Source: Pseudomonadota bacterium
GTDB taxonomy: Bacteria; Pseudomonadota; Alphaproteobacteria; Rhizobiales; Segnochrobactraceae
Reading direction: 5' to 3'
Length of the DNA: 10,082 nt
NCBI GenBank assembly: GCA_023442215.1
Contig: JAEZMP010000338.1
Coordinates: 1 to 10,082, forward strand
Notes under the pieces: generated by a model
Databases searched by the model: none
What the model was told of the DNA's origin: nothing
The model's input: only the letters and a program-made list of their open reading frames with translations
Made by a program: the position numbers and the translations under genes
Shown: positions 1-6,321 of the stretch, piece by piece
Layout: each line of letters opens with the position of its first letter
Position numbering within the stretch: the first letter of the stretch is position 1

Positions 1-267
1 CGGTCTCCAGACCGGAGCCACGACGCCGTCGTGGCGCTTTAGCGTTTGGTTTCGCGGCGCAAGCTGCAGGTCAAATCACCGCGGCGCCGGATGTGTCCGG
101 CGCAATCCCATAAGACGACGGATCGGCTGCTCCCGCGAAGCATGGCGTTGCTTTTTTGGGCGCGTGTGCAGCAGATCATGCCACCGGCGGCTGTCCCCGT
201 GCCATCACGGCGTTGGCTGCCCGGCCGGACTCCGATGCGGTGTCGGGGGGTGGATTGCCGGCCGCAC
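1..267. other. Gene-free left edge with several hairpins
   Basis: I see no convincing complete gene here. Three short inverted repeats are visible: CGGTC-N4-GACCG at 1-14, an 8-bp stem with a 3-base loop at 17-35, and an 8-bp stem with a TGTG loop at 84-103. A plus-strand gene could end inside the left edge. One plus frame is open from base 1 to a TAG at 40-42 with G/C-rich third positions, and another is open to a TAA at 109-111, but both are too short to identify. The minus-strand BMP operon has already terminated before this stretch, at 268-301. Confidence 0.5.
138..157 (+). terminator. Possible weak plus-strand intrinsic terminator
   Basis: AAGCA (138-142) pairs with TGCTT (149-153) around a 6-base loop and runs into a T tract (152-157). 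The stem is only 5 bp, so this is weak. It would make sense as the end of a plus-strand gene entering from the left and converging on the BMP operon, but no such gene can be confirmed inside the window. Confidence 0.25.
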
Positions 268-301
268 CAAAGAAAACGCCGCCGGATAGGCACCGGCGGC
301 G
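268..301 (-). terminator. Rho-independent terminator of the BMP transporter operon
   Basis: A perfect 9-bp GC-rich stem (277-285 with 293-301) with a 7-base loop is followed, in the minus-strand direction, by a TTTTCTTT tract (269-276). It starts about 55 bases beyond the stop codon of the binding-protein gene. Stem, loop size and U tract all fit an intrinsic terminator ending the ABC operon. Confidence 0.85.
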
Positions 302-356
302 TAGCGAAGTCCGATCCGGGGGCTGGATCGAGTGCTTCAACCAAGTGGGGTTTTTA

Positions 357-1436
357 TCAGTTCGGCAACTTGTCGTCGATACCCTTCACGTACCAGTTCA
401 TCGACAGGATGTCCTTGTCGGCGAGATCCTGGCCGGCCGGGATCACCTCGGTGCCGTCCTGCTTGTAGATCGGCCCCTTGAAGGGCTTCAGCGCGCCGGA
501 CCGGATGTCCGCCGCGGTCTTCTCCGCGAGCGCCTTCACGTCGTCCGGCATGTTGGTGTAGGGGGCCATTTCGAGCATGTCGGAGGCGAGGCCGCCCCAG
601 GTATCGTCGGCCTTCCAGGTGCCGTCGATCACGGCCTTGGCGCGGTCGACATAATAGCCGCCCCAGGTGTTCACGATGGCGGTGAGCTGGGCCTTCGGAC
701 CGAACTTGATCATGTCCGAGTCCTGGCCGAACGAATATATGCCGCGGGATTCAGCGACCTGGGTCGCGGCCGGGCTGTCGGTGTGGGTGACGAGCACGTC
801 GGCGCCCTGGTCGGCCAGCGCCTTGGCGGCATCGGCTTCCTTGCCGGGGTCGAACCACGTGTTCACCCACACGATCTTGACCTTGAGGTCGGGGCGGACC
901 GACTGCGCGCCGAGCATGAAGGCGTTGATGCCCGACACCACTTCCGGGATCGGGAACGAGCCGACATAGCCGACGATGCCGCTCTTCGACATCTTCGCGG
1001 CGAGCACACCCTCGATATAGCGGCCTTCATAGAACCGGCCGGAATAGATGCCGACATTCTTGGCCATCTTGAAGCCGGTCGAGTGCTCGAACTTTACATC
1101 AGGATGGCGCTTCGCCACCTTCAGCGTCGGCTCCATGTAGCCGAACGAGGTGGTGAAGATCAGCTTGTTGCCGTCGCGCACCAGCCCCTCGATGACACGC
1201 TCGGCGTCGGGACCCTCGGGCACGTTCTCGACATAGCTCGTCTCGACCTGGGCGCCGAGCTTCTCCTCGAGCATCTTGCGGCCGACATCGTGCTGGTAGG
1301 TCCAGCCGTAGTCGCCGACCGGGCCGAGGAAGACGAAGCCGACCTTGAGCTTGTCCGCGGCCATCGCCGGGCTCAGGCTCGTCGCGGCGAGCGCCAGCCC
1401 GAGGCCGAGCGCGACGCCCTTCAAGAGGGTCTTCAT
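357..1436 (-). CDS. BMP-family (PnrA-like) periplasmic substrate-binding protein
   Basis: This is the 359-residue ligand-binding component of the ABC importer encoded just upstream; it captures the substrate in the periplasm and delivers it to the two permeases. Residues 1-26 form a Sec signal peptide ending in an AMA cleavage site before ADKLK. There is no lipobox cysteine, so it should be soluble rather than a lipoprotein like many Gram-positive BMP proteins. Family hallmarks are the GPVGDYGWTYQHDVGRK segment (38-54), YSGRFYEGRYIEGVLA (131-146), GYVGSFPIPEVVSGINAF (156-173) and the WVNTWFDPGKEADAAKAL segment (190-207). BMP proteins of known structure (Treponema PnrA) bind purine nucleosides, so a nucleoside or related purine is the likely ligand; this is inference. 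The ATG start has a good AAGGAG site 9 bases upstream (1446-1451). The gene is last in the operon, 57 bases after the permease, and ends before a strong terminator. Confidence 0.93.
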   Translation of the reverse strand: MKTLLKGVALGLGLALAATSLSPAMAADKLKVGFVFLGPVGDYGWTYQHDVGRKMLEEKLGAQVETSYVENVPEGPDAERVIEGLVRDGNKLIFTTSFGYMEPTLKVAKRHPDVKFEHSTGFKMAKNVGIYSGRFYEGRYIEGVLAAKMSKSGIVGYVGSFPIPEVVSGINAFMLGAQSVRPDLKVKIVWVNTWFDPGKEADAAKALADQGADVLVTHTDSPAATQVAESRGIYSFGQDSDMIKFGPKAQLTAIVNTWGGYYVDRAKAVIDGTWKADDTWGGLASDMLEMAPYTNMPDDVKALAEKTAADIRSGALKPFKGPIYKQDGTEVIPAGQDLADKDILSMNWYVKGIDDKLPN

Positions 1437-1476
1437 GGATGGAGGCTCCTTGGTTGATGATGGGGGCGACGCGCCG

Positions 1477-1493
1477 GCGGCTCGCGAGGCCGC
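1477..1493 (-). promoter_or_regulatory. Intercistronic hairpin between permease and binding-protein genes
   Basis: A short GC-rich inverted repeat (GCGGC with GCCGC around a 7-base loop) starts at the base right after the permease stop codon. No T tract follows it. In ABC operons such hairpins often protect upstream mRNA ends or favour separate accumulation of the binding-protein message; that role is inferred. GC-rich DNA makes 5-bp stems common, so confidence is low. Confidence 0.3.
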
Positions 1494-2408
1494 TCAGCGG
1501 TCAGGAACGAAGGGAATGCTGAGGGTCGCCGGCGCGCCGGTGCGGCTGCGGACACCCGAGATCAGCACCAGCACCAGGATGGTGGCAAGGTAGGGCAGGG
1601 CCGACATCAGCTGGGAGGGGATGCCGAGGCCCGTTCCCTGCGCATAGAGCTGCAGGATGGAGACGGCGCCGAACAGGTAGGCGCCGATCACCACGCGGCC
1701 GGGCAGCCAGGAGGAGAACACCACGAGGGCGAGCGCGATCCAGCCGCGGCCGGCCGTCATGCCCTGCACCCAGAACGGCGTGTATGCCATCGACAGATAG
1801 GCGCCGGCGAGACCGGAGCAGGCGCCGCCGAACACGATGGCGAGGAAGCGCACCTTGAGCACGGGATGGCCGAGAGCGTGGGCGGAAACGTGGCTGTCGC
1901 CGACGGCCCTGAGCACGAGCCCGGCGCGCGTGCGGTTCAGGAACCACCACACCAGCGCCACCAGTGCGAACGAGGCGTAGACGAACGCATCCTGGCCGAA
2001 CAGCACCGAGCCGACGACCGGAATGTCCGACAGGCCGGGAATGTGCAGCTTCGGCACCGCGACGATCTGCTGGCCGACGAAGCTCGTGCCGATCAGGCCG
2101 GACAGGCCGAGACCCATGATGGTGAGCGCGAGGCCCGACGCCACCTGGTTGGCGGCGAAGGTCAGCACCATCACGGCGAACAGCATCGCCATGAACACGC
2201 CGCCGGCGATGCCGGCGAGGACACCGACGGGGGCGGAGCCGGTCATGACGGTGGCGGCGAACCCGCACACCGCGCCCATGACCATCATGCCCTCGACGCC
2301 GAGATTGAGCACGCCGGCTCGCTCGCAGACGAGTTCGCCGATGGCGGCGATCAAGAGCGGCGTCGACGCGGTGATCACGGTCAGGAAGACGGCCTCAAAC
2401 ATGTCCAC
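1494..2408 (-). CDS. BMP-type ABC transporter permease (second, shorter subunit)
   Basis: This 304-residue inner-membrane subunit of the BMP-type importer belongs to the branched-chain/ribose-type permease family (BPD_transp_2). It is mostly hydrophobic, with about eight to ten membrane segments. The conserved N-terminal motif CERAGVLNLGVEGMMVMGA (28-46) and the cytoplasmic loop segment GHPVLKVRFLAIVFGGACSG (180-199), thought to contact the ATPase, are both present. It should pair with the longer permease encoded just upstream to form the channel. The chosen start is GTG at 2408, because GGAGG (2415-2419) lies 6 bases before it; an ATG two codons later (2402) would have a 12-base spacing. The start overlaps the end of the upstream permease gene by 14 bp, which suggests translational coupling. 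Family and operon position are clear; the transported compound is not. Confidence 0.93.
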   Translation of the reverse strand: MDMFEAVFLTVITASTPLLIAAIGELVCERAGVLNLGVEGMMVMGAVCGFAATVMTGSAPVGVLAGIAGGVFMAMLFAVMVLTFAANQVASGLALTIMGLGLSGLIGTSFVGQQIVAVPKLHIPGLSDIPVVGSVLFGQDAFVYASFALVALVWWFLNRTRAGLVLRAVGDSHVSAHALGHPVLKVRFLAIVFGGACSGLAGAYLSMAYTPFWVQGMTAGRGWIALALVVFSSWLPGRVVIGAYLFGAVSILQLYAQGTGLGIPSQLMSALPYLATILVLVLISGVRSRTGAPATLSIPFVPDR

Positions 2409-3525
2409 TGGACACCTCCGTGCCCGCCGCGGGCGTGACCTTGACCGGCTCCGGCGCCCGAGCGACCGGACGGGCGAGCTTGATGCGGTAGAGAATGAGC
2501 GTGTCGCAGGCGAGCACGTAGAACAGCAGCGATCCCTGAACGACCTTGGTCAGGTCGAGCGGAATGCTCATCGTGATCTGTGCCTGTTCGCCACCCAGGA
2601 ACGTGACCGCGAGCGCGATGCCGGCGATCAGGATGCCGACCGGGTTGAGGCGCCCGAGGAAGGCGACGATGATCGCGGTGAAGCCGTAGCCCGGCGAGAT
2701 CGTCGGCAGGAGCTGCCCGATCGGGCCGGCGACCTCGATCAGCCCGGCGAGACCCGCCAGCGCGCCGGACAGCGCGAAGGTGGCGATGATGGTGCGCTTG
2801 TCGTTGAAGCCGGCGAAGCGCGCGGCGCGAGGCGCCTGGCCGACCACCCGCACCTCGAAGCCCTTCAGGGTGCGGTTGAGAACGAATGCGCCGACGACGA
2901 CCACGATGAGCGTGATGACGACACCGACATGGAGCCGCCCGCCGTCGAGCAGCAGCGGCATGGTGGCCGCTTCATCGAAGGTGGCGGTCTGGGGGAAGTT
3001 GAAGCCCATCGGGTCGCGCCACGGACCGCGCACCAGAAAGTCGATCAGGAGCTGGGCGACGTAGACGAGCATCAGGCTCGTCAGGATTTCGCTCGCCCCG
3101 AAAACCACCTTCAGGAGAGCGGGGATCAGCGCGCAGGCCGCGCCGCCGACCGCGCCGAGAACGAGCATCAGCGGCAGCACCCACCATTCGCCGCTCGGGC
3201 CGAACGTGAGCGCGGCCCAGCCGCCGAGCAGCGCGCCGCAGATATATTGCCCCTCGGCGCCGATGTTCCAGTTGTTGGAGAGATAGCAGAACGCAAGCCC
3301 GACGCCGATCATCACCAGCGGCGACGCCTTGACCGCGAGTTCCTCCAGGCTCCAGACGCTGGTGAAGGGCTCGACGAAGTAGGTGTAGAGGCCGCTGAGC
3401 GGCGAGACGCCGACGAGCGCCAGCAGGATCGCCGCGGTGACCACCGTCAGCGCGACCGCGATGACGGGCGACAGCAGCGCCATTCTGCGCGAGCGCTCGG
3501 CCCTTTTCTCAAGCTCAATGCGCAA
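2395..3525 (-). CDS. BMP-type ABC transporter permease (first, longer subunit)
   Basis: This 376-residue integral membrane subunit is also BPD_transp_2 and is the partner of the 304-residue permease that follows. The signature NNWNIGAEGQYICGALLGG (84-102) is typical of the longer permease in nucleoside/BMP importers. The loop segment GQAPRAARFAGFNDKRTI (229-246), followed by a glycine/alanine-rich helix, matches the ATPase-contact region. A hydrophilic tail (about 349-376) ends the protein. The start is TTG at 3525: an exact GGAGG (3532-3536) sits 6 bases upstream and the family N-terminus MRIELEKR is charged and precedes the first membrane helix. The first ATG is at 3483 (residue 15) and has no clear ribosome site. 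With the TTG start the gene overlaps the ATPase gene by 11 bp; its own end overlaps the next permease by 14 bp. Confidence 0.92.
   Translation of the reverse strand: MRIELEKRAERSRRMALLSPVIAVALTVVTAAILLALVGVSPLSGLYTYFVEPFTSVWSLEELAVKASPLVMIGVGLAFCYLSNNWNIGAEGQYICGALLGGWAALTFGPSGEWWVLPLMLVLGAVGGAACALIPALLKVVFGASEILTSLMLVYVAQLLIDFLVRGPWRDPMGFNFPQTATFDEAATMPLLLDGGRLHVGVVITLIVVVVGAFVLNRTLKGFEVRVVGQAPRAARFAGFNDKRTIIATFALSGALAGLAGLIEVAGPIGQLLPTISPGYGFTAIIVAFLGRLNPVGILIAGIALAVTFLGGEQAQITMSIPLDLTKVVQGSLLFYVLACDTLILYRIKLARPVARAPEPVKVTPAAGTEVSSGHV
2415..2419 (-). promoter_or_regulatory. Ribosome binding site selecting the GTG start at 2408
   Basis: GGAGG on the minus strand lies 6 bases before GTG, but 12 bases before the alternative ATG at 2402. 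The spacing favours GTG. It lies inside the coding region of the upstream permease. Confidence 0.7.
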
Positions 3526-5083
3526 CGGCCGCCTCCATGGTGTCCTGCTCGGGGTGCGCGCCGCCCATCAGCAGGCCGATGCGCTCCAGCGTCAGTTCCG
3601 CGGCAGGGTAGGTGTCGGACAGGTGGCCGTGGGCGATCACGGCGATGCGGTCGGCAATCTCGAGGATCTCGTCGAGATCCTGGCTGATGACCAGAACGGC
3701 GGCGCCGCCGCGGGCGAGGTCGATCAGGGCCTGGCGGATGACGGCGGCGGCCCCAGCATCGACGCCCCAGGTCGGCTGATTGACGATGAGCACGCCGGGC
3801 TTCGCCAGCACCTCGCGCCCGACGACGAACTTCTGCAGGTTGCCGCCGGAAAGGCTGCCCGCCTCCGGGTCGCGGCCGCCCTTGCGCACGTCGAAGGCAT
3901 CGATCACCGCCTGCGACATCTGCCGCGCGGTGTTGCGCAGGAGCACGCCGCCCTTGATGAGGCCGGCGGTGGCGTAGCGGGTGAGCACGAGATTGTCGGA
4001 CAGCCGCTGGCGCGGCGCGGCCCCGTGGCCGAGGCGTTCCTCCGGCACGAACGCGGCGCCGCGCAGGCGCCGTTCGGTGATGCCGAGCGCGCCCGCCGGC
4101 TTGCCGTCGATGAGGACCGCCGCCGCCGGGCTGCGCCGCTCTCCCGAGAGCGCATCGAACAGCTCGCCCTGGCCGTTGCCGGCGACGCCGGCGATGGCGA
4201 CGATCTCGCCGCCGCACACATCGAGCGACACGGACTTCAGCGCCGTGCCGAACATGTCGGGCGGAGGCAGCGACAGGTCCTTGACCCGGAGCCGCACCGG
4301 ACCGCCGCCGGCCTGGGCCGGACTGCGCTCGATCTTCTTGATCTCGCTGCCGACCATCAGCTGCGCGAGGCTCTTGGCGGTCTCGCGGGACGGATCGACG
4401 TGGCCGACGACCTTGCCGTGGCGCAGCACCGTGCCGCCGTCGCAGAGCACGCGCATCTCGTCGAGGCGATGGGTGATGTAGAGTATCGAGCGGCCTTCCG
4501 CAGCAAGCCGGCGCAGGGTCGCGAACATCTGCTCCGCCTCCTGGGGCGTCAGCACCGATGTCGGCTCGTCCATGATGAGGAGCTGCGGATCCTGAAGCAG
4601 GGCGCGGACGATCTCGATGCGCTGGCGCTCGCCGACCGACAGGTCGTGGACGATGCGCGTCGGGTCCAGCGCCAGGCCGAACGAGGCCGAAACCGCCTCG
4701 ATCTCGCGGGTTATGTCTGCGAGCGTGCGGTCGCCGGGCATGCCGAGCGCGACGTTCTCGGCGACGGTCAGTGCCTCGAACAGGGAAAAATGCTGAAAGA
4801 CCATGCCGATGCCGAGGGCGCGCGCCTCGGACGGATTGGCGATGACGACCGGTGCGCCGTGCCAGCGGATTTCCCCCTCGGTCGGCTGCAGGGCGCCGTA
4901 GAGGATCTTCACCAGTGTCGACTTGCCCGCGCCGTTCTCACCGAGAAGGGCGTGAATCTCGCCGCGATGGATGGTGAGATCGATCGAATCGTTCGCGGTC
5001 AGCGAACCGAACCGCTTGGTGATGCCGCGTGCCTCGAGGATGACCGGTCGCTGGTTCTCCCCGGTGCTTGCCCCCTCCGCCAT
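3515..5083 (-). CDS. BMP-type ABC transporter ATP-binding protein with two fused nucleotide-binding domains
   Basis: This 522-residue cytoplasmic energiser of the importer has two ABC domains in one chain, as in ribose- and nucleoside-type importers. Domain 1 (about 15-250) has a full Walker A GENGAGKST (48-56), signature LSVGERQRIEI (148-158), Walker B LLIMDEPTS (168-176) and H-loop histidine THR (204-206). Domain 2 (about 263-507) is degenerate: Walker A is replaced by GVAGNGQGE (299-307), the signature LSGGNLQK is intact (411-418), Walker B ends in NQPTWG (435-440) instead of DEP, and the H-loop reads SQDLDE (467-472). This one-sided degeneracy is usual for this subfamily and is not a sign of decay. 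The ATG at 5083 is chosen because GGGAGGG (5092-5098) precedes it; an in-frame ATG at 5132-5134 falls within the predicted -35 box and lacks a ribosome site. It is the first gene of the operon. Confidence 0.94.
   Translation of the reverse strand: MAEGASTGENQRPVILEARGITKRFGSLTANDSIDLTIHRGEIHALLGENGAGKSTLVKILYGALQPTEGEIRWHGAPVVIANPSEARALGIGMVFQHFSLFEALTVAENVALGMPGDRTLADITREIEAVSASFGLALDPTRIVHDLSVGERQRIEIVRALLQDPQLLIMDEPTSVLTPQEAEQMFATLRRLAAEGRSILYITHRLDEMRVLCDGGTVLRHGKVVGHVDPSRETAKSLAQLMVGSEIKKIERSPAQAGGGPVRLRVKDLSLPPPDMFGTALKSVSLDVCGGEIVAIAGVAGNGQGELFDALSGERRSPAAAVLIDGKPAGALGITERRLRGAAFVPEERLGHGAAPRQRLSDNLVLTRYATAGLIKGGVLLRNTARQMSQAVIDAFDVRKGGRDPEAGSLSGGNLQKFVVGREVLAKPGVLIVNQPTWGVDAGAAAVIRQALIDLARGGAAVLVISQDLDEILEIADRIAVIAHGHLSDTYPAAELTLERIGLLMGGAHPEQDTMEAAVAH
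3532..3536 (-). promoter_or_regulatory. Ribosome binding site selecting the TTG start at 3525
   Basis: GGAGG on the minus strand lies 6 bases before TTG, inside the last codons of the ATPase gene. No comparable site precedes the first ATG at 3483. The motif and spacing are the same as those of the next permease gene. Confidence 0.7.
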
Positions 5084-5109
5084 GTCACGATCCCTCCCAC
5101 TCCGATTCG

Positions 5110-5139
5110 ATCTTAATGGAGCGGAATTGAGCATGCCAA
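5110..5139 (-). promoter_or_regulatory. Sigma70-like promoter of the BMP transporter operon
   Basis: On the minus strand, TTGGCA (5134-5139; 5 of 6 matches to consensus) and TAAGAT (5110-5115; 4 of 6) are separated by 18 bases. Transcription would start near 5103, giving a leader of about 20 bases that just contains the ribosome site at 5092-5098. The fit between promoter, leader and start codon supports the call; no experiment backs it. Confidence 0.55.
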
Positions 5140-5150
5140 CGGTTTGAGCA
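5127..5150. repeat. TTGAGCA direct repeat bracketing the -35 box
   Basis: TTGAGCA occurs at 5127-5133 and again at 5144-5150, separated by 10 bases that contain the whole predicted -35 hexamer. On the minus strand the units read TGCTCAA. The 17-base period and the position suggest a transcription-factor site, with the neighbouring TetR protein one candidate, although TetR proteins usually bind inverted rather than direct repeats. Confidence 0.45.
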
Positions 5151-5197
5151 GTGCCGGATGCAGACTGCGCCGATTTGCGCGGGGAACGCGAACCCGC

Positions 5198-5833
5198 TCA
5201 GGGTGCAGGCGGCTTGGGACGACCCCCAGCTTGCAGGCCAGCATCCTCAAGCGCCGCCTTCAGGATCGCACGGGTCGTCCAACGGCAGAGCTCGCGGGCG
5301 CCGCTTTCGTCGAGATCGCAGACGTCGCGTGCGACGATCACGGTCTCGACGCCCGTCAGCAGCGACAAGGCATGCAGCACCCGCTCGGCGAGTTCCTCCG
5401 GGAAGAAAGCGAGATCGGGGGCCAGCGATTCGCGCAGCCAGTCGCGCCGCCTCTTTCCGCGAACCTTGCTTTCCTCGCCGATCATGTGTGTGTGCAGATA
5501 GGAGCGGAACAGGACTTCGTGGGCAAGGATCATGTCGACGATCCGCACGACGAGCAGTTCGATGCGCTCCTCCCACGCCTCGGGCCGCGCGATAGCGATT
5601 TCGGCCTTCAGGGCCTCGACCCCGCTGGCGACGCCGGAAAGCGCCGCTTCCTGGTAGAGCACGGTGACGTCGGAATAGTACCGGTAGGACGTGGCACGAG
5701 AAATGCCGGCGTGGTCCGCGATCTCCTGCAAGGTCGGCTGACGGCCGGCTTCCAGCAAAGTTCGCGCGGCCTCCACGAGGGCGGTGCGGGTCTTGGCCTT
5801 CTGTGCCGCGCGGGAGCTGCGAGATGCGCCCAT
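5198..5833 (-). CDS. TetR-family transcriptional regulator
   Basis: This 211-residue one-component regulator has an N-terminal TetR DNA-binding domain (about 13-60) with the helix-turn-helix PTLQEIADHAGISRATSYRYY (33-53), whose recognition helix ends in the typical YRYY pattern. The rest (about 75-195) is an all-helical ligand-binding and dimerisation domain with no similarity I can name. A short alanine/proline/glycine-rich tail closes the protein. The length is normal for the family. The ATG at 5833 has only a modest AGGA site about 10 bases upstream. The gene lies 114 bases before the BMP importer operon on the same strand, without an obvious terminator between, so it probably controls that operon and may be partly co-transcribed with it. 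The effector is probably the transported compound or a product of it (inference). Confidence 0.9.
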   Translation of the reverse strand: MGASRSSRAAQKAKTRTALVEAARTLLEAGRQPTLQEIADHAGISRATSYRYYSDVTVLYQEAALSGVASGVEALKAEIAIARPEAWEERIELLVVRIVDMILAHEVLFRSYLHTHMIGEESKVRGKRRRDWLRESLAPDLAFFPEELAERVLHALSLLTGVETVIVARDVCDLDESGARELCRWTTRAILKAALEDAGLQAGGRPKPPAP

Positions 5834-5944
5834 GGGTCAACCATCCTGCGATGAACGTCCAGTCGGTGGCCGTATTCTGCCAAAACGACATCGCGCGTAC
5901 GGCCTTCACCCTACGCAATCTTTTTAAAGGGCGACGATGTGTTC

Positions 5945-5970
5945 CGGGATCACAAGGGCTGGAGATCCCG
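5945..5970. repeat. Inverted repeat CGGGATC-N12-GATCCCG
   Basis: Perfect 7-bp arms (5945-5951 and 5964-5970) flank a 12-base spacer, about 110-140 bases upstream of the TetR start. It could be an operator or an mRNA stem; no T tract supports a terminator in either direction. Confidence 0.4.
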
Positions 5971-6131
5971 AATCCATGTAGTGCCGTAAAAAATGCGATG
6001 TGGATGACCGCAGGATGCAGTGTCTTTCTGATGCGCTTATTGAGCGTAATTCAACAAGTACGACAGCAAAAGTATCGCTATTCGGCTTCCGGCTCAGACG
6101 AAGCCACCGCCACCTCGACAGTTCGCCGAGG

Positions 6132-6147
6132 CGACGGAGCTCCGTCG
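6132..6147. repeat. Perfect 16-bp palindrome CGACGGAGCTCCGTCG
   Basis: The 16 bases equal their own reverse complement without a spacer. It lies in the gene-free region, about 85 bases beyond the terminator hairpin of the carbohydrate operon and about 300 bases upstream of the TetR gene. This is the size and symmetry of a dimeric regulator's site, but no promoter was recognised beside it. Confidence 0.45.
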
Positions 6148-6196
6148 GTCATGGACGCCAGATACAGGCGCGGCTGCGTCGCGTCTTGCGAGATCG

Positions 6197-6217
6197 AACC
6201 GCGGCCGCGCGGCGGTT
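6197..6217. repeat. Inverted repeat AACCGC-N9-GCGGTT beside the operon terminator
   Basis: Perfect 6-bp arms (6197-6202 and 6212-6217). Read on the minus strand it follows the main hairpin at 6230-6257 by 12 bases and may act as a second, back-up stem. No strong T tract follows it. Confidence 0.3.
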
Positions 6218-6257
6218 AAACCCGAAACACGCACCGGCGGCCCTGGCCGCCGGTGCG
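6218..6257 (-). terminator. Probable terminator of the carbohydrate operon
   Basis: An 11-bp perfect GC-rich stem (6230-6240 with 6247-6257) with a 6-base loop begins 64 bases after the oxidoreductase stop. The downstream tract on the minus strand reads TGTTTCGGGTTTAA, so it is T-rich but broken. The stem is very strong; the imperfect tract lowers certainty about a purely intrinsic mechanism. Confidence 0.6.
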
Positions 6258-6321
6258 GGTCATTATGCTCAGGCTCTTGAATCCGCTATCGGCGGGGACG
6301 ATGCCGTCGACCGGACCGCGC

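Larger units (their letters stand above)
5834..6229. other. Intergenic region between the two operons, relatively AT-rich, with several inverted repeats
   Basis: About 400 bases without a supportable gene. The short open frames crossing it lack the G/C third-position bias and any family resemblance. Composition is less GC-rich than the flanks, with runs such as TTTTTAAA near 5921-5928 and a run of six A near 5989. It should contain the TetR promoter, but I could not find a convincing -35/-10 pair. Inverted repeats at 5945-5970, 6132-6147 and 6197-6217 are the only clear structures. Confidence 0.6.

Noticed and set aside
299..440. Degenerate second ATPase domain and NQP in Walker B (positions in the ATPase protein) as a sign of gene decay
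   Set aside because: One-sided degeneracy with NQPTWG and an altered H-loop is usual for this ABC subfamily; the frame and length are intact.
156..1457. Long plus-strand open frame (433 codons) opposite the BMP binding-protein gene
   Set aside because: It is rich in His, Arg, Gly, Glu and Asp, resembles no family and lies fully opposite a well-recognised gene. In GC-rich DNA with strong third-position bias such antisense frames stay open by chance.
2023..3687. Very long plus-strand open frame (554 codons) opposite both permease genes
   Set aside because: The translation is dominated by Asp, Glu, Arg, Gln and His, which is the expected complement of hydrophobic membrane-protein codons. No ribosome site or domain was recognised.
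3437..5116. Plus-strand open frame (559 codons) opposite the ATPase gene
   Set aside because: Antisense shadow of a gene with intact Walker A, signature and Walker B motifs; the translation itself shows no family pattern.
5084..5134. Upstream ATG start giving 17 extra residues on the ATPase
   Set aside because: It lies within the predicted -35 box, has no ribosome site, and the downstream ATG has a strong one.
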